Under the pieces are notes generated by a model that was given only the letters and a program-made list of their open reading frames with translations, was not told where the DNA came from and did not search any database. Source: Pezizomycotina sp. ARF18 (lineage: Eukaryota > Ascomycota). Taken from it: DNA of 42,938 nucleotides. Where the stretch lies: positions 1 through 42,938 of the forward strand of contig AZLU01000298.1 in NCBI GenBank assembly GCA_002224055.1. The letters are read 5' to 3'. Positions within the stretch are counted from its first letter, which is position 1; every line of letters starts with the position of its first letter. The position numbers were made by a program, and so were the translations under genes. This document shows, piece after piece, positions 10,641 through 19,195 of this stretch.

Positions 10641-11897
10641 AAGGGAGAGAATGGCCTTGTGAACCTTGAAGACTCTTGCAGTTGGCCCTACAATAAATTT
10701 GAAATCTGAAAAAACCGCCGGATTCTAAAAGCCTAGAAATAAATACCGAGATACTTTAGCGCATTATGAAAAGTTCAAGTGCAGACCCAAATCGTATTCG
10801 GAAATAAGTCAACCTCGAGAAGGGGTTGCATGACGGCTCCTAATTCTCAACCGGCTCAGCATATTGCTTTCGTGTTTTGAGTGATCTCTGAATGGCGGTT
10901 TTCTTTGCAGACCTCACATAGTGCCGGTATTGCAATGTCCTTCAGGTGCTGTGTGGTTTTTGAAGAATAAGTTTCAGGGAAGCTTTTTCCGTGGTTGAAA
11001 TGAACACTAAAGACTCCATTTATGCTAGCCACTAGGTCTGATACCTGCGACGACTGCAGAGATCGGGCTGGGAAGATTCAGGAAACCAGGAGATTGCCAG
11101 CTCAAAGCTACTATTCGAAGAATTAATTTTTAGTGCTCTAAAGCCTTGAATCACCGAGGTTTTTCACGAACAGTTTCTATCCGATTCTCAGTCCCTTTAT
11201 AAGAAATATTCTTCGGTGGCCAACGTTGGATATTTGGTATCTTGTATCACGTATCAACAAGACTTATTCTCAAGCGTTCAAAAGAATGTTCTAGGGCTGC
11301 CTTCCTTCAGCTTTAAGGCTTTTTCGTGATTTCTAGAGACAAAAGCGACGACTTCTATGTAGCCCCGGCGTCGGTGATAGCTCTGGTATCGAAATTACAA
11401 GCTCCTGCTATTTTCAAGTTCGTGGGGAGATGTTGGAGAACGATTGGAAAAATATCTCTATGTGTAGGACTAGGATGTTTCGCCCAGGGCGACGGTATTC
11501 AAGCTCAACATTTTGCCAAAGGATCCCTGGATTCCGTAGAATTTGTCACGAAATCGCAGCATCTCCACAGCCTTCGACGCATGTCAGACGGAGTTTCCAC
11601 TACCTCGGTGCGTTATCTTACCCAGATAACATAACAAAACGTTATTCCGCGACGCTCCGGATCCATGATAGGGAGTGTGTATTCCTCACGGAGAAGTTCT
11701 TTGTTCCTGCCGAGACATCGCTAGTCGCCGCAAAACGTCTCCTATTGCTCCCGTTGCTACGTTCGCTACAACCGTGAGAAATGTAACCAGCTGATCTGGG
11801 ATTTGTGCGGCTCCGATACTGGTTCACTTTGGTTGCCAACTTACATCCATGAAGGTTGATTTTACATTCAACTGTGTATCGGCCGACTACAAACACT
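10641..11897. other. mostly unassigned; promoter region of the downstream secreted-protein gene
   Basis: Nothing is recognised in 10641-11325. Two overlapping plus-strand open frames (11326-11634 and 11430-11777) and a minus-strand one (11642-11962) have no family features, no signal peptide and no clear splice sites, and I do not call them genes. The right end is the upstream region of the gene at 12011. Confidence 0.4.
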
Positions 11898-11905
11898 ATA
11901 TAAGA
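11898..11905 (+). promoter_or_regulatory. TATA box for the secreted-protein gene
   Basis: TATATAAG lies 106 bp upstream of the ATG at 12011, a usual distance for a fungal TATA-containing promoter with a leader of about 70-80 bases. Confidence 0.6.
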
Positions 11906-12010
11906 GCCCTCGGTTTCGTCGACATTGAGGTTCTGATGATCATTCAAGCCATACATCAGCACACCGCACAGTTAGCCAGAAATCTTAGGAATAAATCGCA
12001 TTCAGAAAAC

Positions 12011-12361
12011 ATGAAGTCTATTCCCTCCCTCACTATTGGCGCCCTCGCCCTCGTTCAACCGGCACTCGCGTGCCTCAACTATAACTTCTCGGTCGAGCCT
12101 GGTAACTACTGCCTCACGGCCTATTTTAACGACGACAACCAGCAGATCTGTCAGGGCCGCGTCTGCATTAACAGAGGCGGCTTCGAGAACGAGTGGGAAA
12201 TCCCGTGCCCGGCGGGATACAGGCTACGGATTGATGCGGTCGGAGGGGTGCTTGGTGCTGATTGGCACATCTGGTATAATAGCCTCACGGCAGCTGGGAT
12301 TGGGACCAGAGGGGACAGGTCGGGGACCACCATACAGAGCTTCAGGAGCCATTTCTGCTAG
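12011..12361 (+). CDS. small secreted six-cysteine protein (effector-like candidate)
   Basis: A single intact exon encodes 116 residues. The first 20 (MKSIPSLTIGALALVQPALA) form a classic signal peptide: a basic start, a hydrophobic core and an A-L-A cleavage site. The mature protein of about 96 residues has cysteines at 21, 34, 47, 52, 66 and 116, an even number consistent with three disulfides. It also holds aromatic clusters (GADWHIWYN) and a glycine-rich hinge (GGVLGAD). I do not recognise a named family. A TATA box sits at 11898. It is one of the few genes here readable without a frame change, which fits either active selection or simply its short length. Secretion is well supported by sequence; an effector role is inference from size and cysteine content. 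Confidence 0.8.
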   Translation: MKSIPSLTIGALALVQPALACLNYNFSVEPGNYCLTAYFNDDNQQICQGRVCINRGGFENEWEIPCPAGYRLRIDAVGGVLGADWHIWYNSLTAAGIGTRGDRSGTTIQSFRSHFC

Positions 12362-12705
12362 AGTGTATTGATGAAGTTTTAATGGGAAGGAATACGTCGG
12401 CTCTTGGTCACGGGATCTAAAAGGGTCTTTGATGGAATAATTTTGGATGAAAACAAGCTTTACATCTAGTGTATTAGAAAGGGAATGAAACGTCGTAGAT
12501 ATCCCACAAGATCATGTATTGAATCACAGGCTTGGAGTAACATGTCGTTTATGGTTAGAAATACTAATGCCTGGTTATCAATGACTTCATGCTCAATTAA
12601 AGGTCCTACTAGTAAAGCCTGCTACTGCTCTGTACATGTCTGAGCGGGAAGGACTGGGAACTCAAAAGCGGTTACATTCGATATAGTATAACGGAACTTG
12701 TGTGC
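12362..12705. other. convergent intergenic spacer
   Basis: 3' flanks of the secreted-protein gene (+) and the F-box gene (-). Nothing further recognised. Confidence 0.5.
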
Positions 12706-13400
12706 CTAACTTAGAGAAGCTTCAGCGTCTTCCATTCGAGTTTTGCGAATACTCTCCCACCGTCCAAGACCATCCGCGCGCCCATACATAACTCGTATTC
12801 CGAAGCAGAGCGACTTAAATGTTTCCCAACACTTTGTCAATCTCCTCAGCGCTTCTATAACCCTTTCACGTGGCTTTTCGTGCCCCCGTGGCAGACGGAG
12901 CTTGGGAAGCAGAAGAGACAAGCCTTAATCTTGATAGATTAAAGAGTAAAAGTCATTAGCGGGAGAAGTCGCTGCTCGGTTGCCATCGTCGTTCTGTTAT
13001 TGAAATAAATCTGCCGGATTTGGTCCTCAAACAAAAGTTTTTAATGCCGAAGCTTTTGTCGCACTGGAGTTCGTGTGATGACGGAATATCTCATTTATAG
13101 GCTCGCCACCTTGATCGTCAGTGCGAGGACGGCGGCGTACGGCTTGCTCTAGGTGATGATTGACTAGGACTCGATGGAGACTACGGTTTCGATACGAGTC
13201 TGCGCAGTTGATGATGGCGCGGAACCGACGGCAGGTGCTCACAATCGAGGTTTTCAGGTGAGATAGTCCAGATTCGCGAATATCTCGATGAGAGTCTCGG
13301 TTGGGAGTGTTTCAACATTCGAAAGCAATGACGACCGCGAAAATATGTATATTTAGAGCGGTGAAAGATACTCATCTTGATAGTCAGGCGGGGCAAAATA
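12706..13400 (-). pseudogene. F-box protein, frame-broken
   Basis: The minus strand carries an F-box near 13215-13300: LPTETLIEIFANLDYL, a frame change, then LKTSIVSTCRRFRAIINCAD. This matches the usual 'LP.E.L..IF..L....L......C+.F..' pattern that binds SKP1 in SCF ubiquitin ligases. After it come RNRSLHRVLVNHHLEQAV (to about 13150) and a polar stretch, and the gene ends with RERVIEALRRLTKCWETFKS and GRWESIRKTRMEDAEASLS before the stop at 12706. At least two frame changes are needed (near 13262 and in 12920-13030). No start codon is certain; the exon upstream of the F-box may begin after an intron. Substrate-binding repeats are not recognisable. It is one of five F-box loci in this window. 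Confidence 0.6.
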
Positions 13401-13978
13401 AAATAAGACCCTTGCTAACTGAGCTATTTTAGAACACAGAGGGTTTGGGCTTTGGTTTCGAAAACTTATTAACCGACTTTACACCACGCGATCATCGCTC
13501 CTATTAATGCATTGCATAGTACCTATTCAATCAAAATCGTGAGAACGCGGTAGGGATCGGAACATACGTAATATACTACTGTCATCGCCACGCAATCTTA
13601 GCTTACAAAAAAGTATCAACGCCCGCATACGAGGTCATTTCTATATTAAAAATTTGACTACCAGTCGAAAGACTCGGCACCTATTAAGTAGCATTAAACT
13701 AAAAGAATAACTGTTTAGCTACTATAGTACCTAAACACCACTAAAGCCAGGTAATCGTGAAATTTGAACAAGCCGAGAGGTTACAGATTAAAGAAGCTAA
13801 TGGTGGGGAAAGCATCCGTTAAAAGAATGCCTGTAAGGATCAAAACATGCAGAGCTGGATACAAGCCGAGACACACTCATCTACCTTTTATAGTGGCTCT
13901 AGATGTACCATTGGCGATATCACTGTATCTCATTCGTTTGCCTAATACGCACTTCTCGTCCCAGATGTCCCTCCCGGC
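13401..13978. other. intergenic, nothing recognised
   Basis: An open plus-strand frame at 13764-13982 has no family features. No repeat or RNA gene was seen. Confidence 0.45.
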
Positions 13979-15172
13979 CTAGTAGGAGCCACCGCCATAG
14001 CCGTAACCTCAGCACCACCAAAGCCGCCGCCGTAGCTACATCATAACTGCCCGCCTGCCATAACTTCACTGTAGCTGCCGCCAAAACGCCCTAGAATCTC
14101 AGCCATCTCCTCCAACCTCCAAGGCGCCTCCTAGCCCACCACCAAGATCGCCGCCGAGACTGCCGCAGCATCAATAGCAGCACCGAGCGCTCACCTATAT
14201 CACCCCCGAGACTGCCACCACTGATACTCCCACGTAATTTCCGCCCCCGAGCGCACTGTAAATATTGCGCCAGTGCATCCACCGTAGCTTCCTCCAACGA
14301 ACCTCCGCCATAGGTACTGCCACCAGTACTACCGCCAGAAGTTCCGTCATAACTCCGCCGCCAAGATTCTGCCCGGGGGGGATCGCCAAGATGCTACTTC
14401 ATAACCATAAAGTCCAACGCGCCACCGTCAAAACCTCTACCTGAGGAGTTCCATCGTAAATCGCCTCCCGAGGAAGGGCTGCCGTAAGTATCCCCGCCCG
14501 AAGAGAGCCACCGGTGTTTCCTCCGTTGCTGCTACCGCCTCCGCCTTCCGGACTTAGAACGTTTTGCTGAAACCTGAGGGCGAATTTACATTTCCAGCCG
14601 AAGATACCTGCAATCAAGCATGCGGCTGCCCCCTCATTGCGCGAACCCGCACCCGACCCTCGATCGCCTTCCAGACGGACTGCGTGTAATGACCTGTGCC
14701 CTCGGAATAACCAAGGTTATTGAAATCGTACTGTTTGATCTCGTTTATCCTTTAGTCTGTTACCATCTGACCGGGTCGGAGCCCTAGCTGCCGTTAGAGC
14801 CAGTTTTCGCCGGTTTGCCCAGTACGTTCGTCGCCGTCTAGGCAGCTGTTTATGTAGTTGGAAGCTATAGGGCGAGACCGTCGTCCCAGGTCAACGGGGG
14901 AACGCCCAGGCAGAGCGGGCGGTGTGGTGGGCATTGAGGATGGATTGTTACACGTCCTCCGTTAGTTGTATCCGTCTCGTATCGCCAGGCGTCTTGGCGA
15001 AACAAAAGACTAGCTCCAGAAAAAATACAATTATACGGAAAGAGTCTGCCGTAAGATAGAAATGATATGAAATGATTACGTAGGCTGGATGAGATGGAGG
15101 TGAGTAATCAGCGGATAGTAAAGGGGCAATATTCAGTATATAGAACAGTGTGCTGAGAGAAAAGCACGACAA
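13979..15172 (-). pseudogene. CAP/SCP/PR-1 superfamily secreted protein with glycine-rich tail, frame-broken
   Basis: Reading leftward, a hydrophobic leader (SCFSLSTLFYILNIAPLL, near 15115-15170) resembles a signal peptide and is followed by a likely intron. The CAP domain then appears: ILNAHHTARSA and PPLTWDDGLA (about 14870-14945), NYINSCLDGDERTGQTGENW (about 14795-14855), FNNLGYSEGTGHYTQSVWKA (about 14662-14722), then VGCGFAQC and NVLSPEGGGGSSNGGNTGGS. The GENW and GHYTQSVW motifs are diagnostic, and the two histidines and two glutamates of the CAP cavity can be matched. Beyond it lies a long tail of Gly/Ser/Tyr repeats ending GYGYGGGSY at the stop at 13979-13981. Fungal relatives (Pry type) bind sterols or lipids outside the cell. 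Several frame changes occur and no ATG opens the leader; the first codon of that frame is TTG, so the true start is uncertain. Confidence 0.68.
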
Positions 15173-15187
15173 GGAGTTGTTGCTGCG

Positions 15188-15196
15188 CTTTATATA
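15188..15196 (-). promoter_or_regulatory. TATA-like box upstream of the CAP gene
   Basis: On the minus strand the sequence reads TATATAAAG, immediately upstream of the CAP leader. It lies only about 20 bases from the leader frame's first codon, closer than expected, which adds doubt about where translation starts. Confidence 0.35.
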
Positions 15197-15199
15197 GAA

Positions 15200-15689
15200 C
15201 TGTGAAGCTTAACTCGAGCGACTTTGATATAGTTAGACTATTGTTGATATCACGAATTATGCTTCCGATCGCTGGTAAGCCCAATGAGCAGTTGCACGAC
15301 CAGCCTAAAAATTCCTTAGTAGATCGACAAATCTATACGCCCACATATAAATTGGACCACGATTTCCACAGCGATACAGTCGAAAAAATCCTGCATATCC
15401 AAGATTGGGTGGAGGTATTCGATAGGCGAAGAAACGCCATATGAGACCTAACCACCGGTGTAAGCGCCAGTAATGGTGCCTTTCCCAAGAAGTCGGCAGT
15501 TGGGGCTGAGCGAATGTCAGACGGGGTTCTCTAGCTGGAAACAAGAACTTGGGACGGATGTCGAAGATTCCTAAAACGTCCGTTATTGAGAGAAAGTACC
15601 CTCGGAAATAATAGCAAATCCTTCATAAAGAGGCCGTAATTATTAGATTTTGTAGGACGCAATATAATGTCAGATTAATACCTAAGAGG
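15200..15689. other. intergenic, nothing recognised
   Basis: Overlapping open frames (plus 15202-15444, minus 15305-15544) show no family motif. This is upstream sequence of the CAP gene on the minus strand. Confidence 0.45.
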
Positions 15690-16020
15690 GGCACTACATC
15701 ACAAAAAAACGAAAATTTATCTCAGTTGTCTTATAAAAATTTTAAATTACCACCGTTTTAGTGTTTTAGGCGCTTTAAGATCTAACTAACCTTTAAAAGG
15801 TTAATCTTAGATAAAAATTAGGATTTTTTTATAAAATTATATCGCCTAACACGGTATCGTCGCGTTATATCTCTTAATTTAATGAACAATTATAAATTTT
15901 AAGGTATTTTAGCGCGAACAAGCTCAAACCTCTTAATATAGGGCGCTCACACCTATACATATATATATATATTATTTTTTTTAAGTAATAATATTGTCGC
16001 GAGCCGCTTATTTATATAAA
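15690..16020. repeat. AT-rich, RIP-like block
   Basis: About 330 bp made mostly of A and T, with TA very common and CA/TG rare, while CG persists (for example CGTCGCG and TCGCGAGCC). It includes a short (TA)n run near 15958-15972 and the palindrome TAACCTTTAAAAGGTTA near 15788. The bias is what RIP leaves in an old repeat copy. No terminal repeats or coding remnants identify the parent element. Confidence 0.5.
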
Positions 16021-17583
16021 TGAGCTCCTTCCCCTCGATCAGCTCTGATATCGAATTCACGAAATTTATGCTTTCTCTTTATTCTCTACGACTCCGAGTC
16101 TTCTTTATTAAAAGCGTAGCTCGAAAGTCAAGAGGGATGTAGCTCCTGGTTACGATCCACCGAAAGCACAGGTGCTGCAGCGCTCGTCGAAATTCCCCCC
16201 AATGGTGGATCCGTGGCCGACAGATATTATAGGAGGTTGCCCATATTAGTCAATTCAAACATCCCGCTTGGCAGTCTCTTCTCTGTGACCAGGTTCGCTT
16301 GTCGGGATAGTTATTTCTAGGCTTGAATAGTCTTTGAAACAACCAATTCTGGATGACATCGACCGACTTACTATAACTTATACGGAGAGTTGTAGGAGTA
16401 TTTGGATGTCGGTTATAAATAGATATAATAACTGAATTAATGAATTCTGATGCAACATGCAATTCAATGAAAAATTCTAGAGACAAATCTTACCCAATGA
16501 TGGTTATACACGGGATAGCATCCGATCTCAAAACCAATCATTTGTTTAGAGAGCGAATAATCAATCCCTAGATTCATTTATATATTCAAATAATGCTTTT
16601 TGAGAGGAATTCGAAACTGTTTTGAATTATCATTGCATAATTATTCTATATTCTACATGCATACAATACAGCACAATTTGAAACCCAGCGATTCCGCTCA
16701 GTATATTCCAACAAAACTATGCGCGAATTATCCATTAGGATAATTCTTCTTTTGCCAGTCTAATGCTCTAATCCTATGAAATGCTTTTGGAATATCCGAC
16801 AAATTGTATCCCGGCTTCTACTAGATTTATTCGACCCTAGTACTGCGAAAGTATTCAGCACTCATGAAGAAACATGAGATTCTATCGCGCTCAAGCGTTA
16901 CGTAAATTGCGAGTTTGGGATCAGGTGACAGTGCGGAACCGTCGGGAAAGGATCGCCTTACCCTAAAAATAACCCAGAGATCGGTGTGAAAACCCAGAAC
17001 GAGAGCTTTTTTTGTTGTTCGTTTCCCGGATTTCGTTCCTCGAGGGTTGATATGAATGAATATATTGTAACCTTCCAAAATCAACCACTTTGTCAACGTG
17101 AAAATTTTTCTTACGGAGGTTTCCTTCGCAAAATCATAGCTGGCTCTGGCAGCGAAAGGCGAGAAAGGAAATCAGGGTGCCGACCCCTGCAAATGTCAGC
17201 GAGCTACCCTATTGTTCGTTTAACCGATCGCGGACATTCGGGCCTTTAATTAATGCTGCCGGAAAAAAGGCGAAGCATCTTTGTTTCCATTCCTTCCTAT
17301 ACGTATGTAGTACATACTATGCATATGCCTGCTAATTCGAGCTGTTCTTTTCTGACCTGACAGATTTTAAAAGTTGATTTGACTAGGTGCAAAACGTGGG
17401 ATGACAGGAGAGCGAAAATCCTTGTAACTTTACTCAACTCGGTCGTGAGAATCCTTTCGCCAAGCTTGTGACACATCGCCACGGAGGTACCGGTTCGATT
17501 CTGCATAGACTCCTACGATTCCATGTTTACTCGTTACTGGCAGACGTCGCTGCCATTGCCTTTCGTTGAATACCGGGAGCTGC
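16021..17583. other. intergenic, no gene recognised
   Basis: About 1.5 kb with scattered short open frames (for example minus 16250-16486 and 16827-17096, plus 16986-17249) that show no motif, signal peptide or splice structure. The right end is the upstream region of the secreted-protein gene at 17710. Confidence 0.45.
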
Positions 17584-17594
17584 ATTATAAATAA
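17584..17594 (+). promoter_or_regulatory. TATA box for the gene at 17710
   Basis: TTATAAATAAG lies about 120 bp upstream of the ATG at 17710, followed by a pyrimidine- and CAA-rich leader, typical of an expressed fungal gene. Confidence 0.55.
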
Positions 17595-17709
17595 GCTCTT
17601 CATAGCACCTTACCAGTTGCTCTCATCATAGCATCATCTTGCATTCACTTTAGACAATCATACAAAAATCAACGCTCCCCAACGATCGATCACTCACAAA
17701 AACGCCAAA

Positions 17710-18189
17710 ATGCAGTTCAGTCTCGCCATTGTTGCTACCCTTATCGCGTAAGTCATCCGTGAAGACCTCCTATACGCTTCCTATAAAATAGCTAACAGAT
17801 ATCGCAGCGCTGTCTCCGCCGTCCCGGCGCCGGCTGTCACTCCGATCGCTAAACTGCCAGAGAGTGGTGTTGACGATCAGATCGTCGGCCCTGAGAACTG
17901 TCCGGCATCCAAGACGATCACCACAGAGCCCGCATGTGCCCGATGTTCATCTGCGCTGAGCCCCAGGACGGTCCCTGCACCGGAACCACCACCTCTACAT
18001 GTAAGTTGTCTCTCGTCTAACTCATGTTCCATCAAGTTTCGAGCAGCGATTAACATTGTTTTTCCTATAGACTGGATGGATTATCGCTGCACGGCGATGC
18101 CTCCCACGACTACCACGGTCCTTGCACCATGCCCGGATAACCACTGCCACTGCCTCGCGCCGTTGTCACCGCTCTTGCTTTCTAAATAG
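17710..18189 (+). pseudogene. small secreted cysteine-rich protein, three exons, one small frame break
   Basis: Exon 1 (17710-17747) and the start of exon 2 encode MQFSLAIVATLIAAVSAVPA, a clear signal peptide with likely cleavage after A-V-S-A. Introns at 17748-17807 and 18001-18070 have good GT...AG ends. Exon 2 reads LPESGVDDQIVGPENCPASK, then TITTEPAC, then needs a shift near 17935 to read CPMFICAEPQDGPCTGTTTS. Exon 3 gives YWMDYRCTAMPPTTTTV and PCPDNHCHCLAP to TAG 18189. The shift coincides with a duplicated TG (TGTG); one copy fewer would restore the frame. The mature protein would be about 100 residues with eight cysteines and Thr-rich linkers that may be O-glycosylated. I do not recognise a named family. 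An extracellular role is likely; an effector role is only inferred. Confidence 0.6.
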
Positions 18190-19195
18190 GGATTTCTTAA
18201 GATTTACTTCATTCTATAGCTAGAGTTTGCAGACTCTTCTAATAACCTAATGCTGGCATCTCCTGCTGCCAATTGAAAGCCTTCAAGGATTTCTTATAAT
18301 ATCCCCTTAAAAGTTTTAGTAGATAGATAAAGTTTCGGTCTCTTTTTTACTACCATAGTGGTAAAAGTGTATCATACTAGTAGCTACAAAGATCGTAATG
18401 TAAATGTAATTTGCCTCATATATTATTCTACTTATGTCTAACAGCACAACGGGGAAAAATCTTAGATGTTGATGTAAGACGTATTGTAGCCGCTAGCGAT
18501 CGAGATAACTCTTAACCCTATAATAGCCTTTATAACGATGAGAACACGCTGCCGAAAGCGTATGCTAATAATTTCAGGTCTAGACTCTCAACCGGATCGA
18601 ATTGTAAGTACGGCTGAAGGGTTCCTGTTGCATCTGATCGCGGCCCCATAAGGGCCATATATGTATGGTGCTCAAGATTCGCATTCGGACCGCGCTTGCA
18701 TACGCCCACTAATTCAATAGGGTAACGGGCTTAAACACAACCATACTTCAAAACTCACAGCCAGCCGCGGATCAAAATATTATTTGACAAGCTCGAGATT
18801 TAAACTACTTTCCTCTTACTCTGTTTCCCCGCTCCCTGGAGTTGCTTCCGATGTAGTAAATCCCAAACAGACCACATTTGCATGCGGCTGTACATGGCGC
18901 TCTTGCTTCTGAAGAATCACGCTCGTTATATTTTCCTTCCTAATGGGCGTGAAGTACGTTAATTGATGAAGTGTTTTTTTTACCGACCGCTAGTTTGGTT
19001 ATCTAAACCTTAGCGCTACCTATGTATGTAAAGACCTTGGTGTCCATCCTCAGGTATTTGCACAATCGGTGATAACGAACATTCAGGTCATCGAATAACC
19101 GGCTTCGGACTCCCTTAAACGTTATTCGCGCTGATATTCCTACAGCCTCTCTCTAAATAAGTCTACAGATTCTTACAGATATTTTAATCCTCGAT
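18190..19195. other. intergenic, nothing recognised
   Basis: About 1 kb without a recognisable coding frame, repeat or RNA gene. It separates the secreted-protein gene from the amidohydrolase. Confidence 0.5.

Noticed and set aside
11326-11777. Two overlapping plus-strand frames of about 100 residues
   Set aside because: No family motif, signal peptide, splice sites or codon pattern distinguishes them from chance, and neither agrees with the other frame in a stitchable way.
14000-14300. Plus-strand trinucleotide tract as a simple microsatellite
   Set aside because: On the minus strand it reads as the Gly/Ser/Tyr tail of the CAP protein, with a sensible stop codon.
17440-17510. tRNA-like T-loop sequence GGTTCGATTC near 17490
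   Set aside because: The surrounding bases do not form acceptor, D and anticodon stems.
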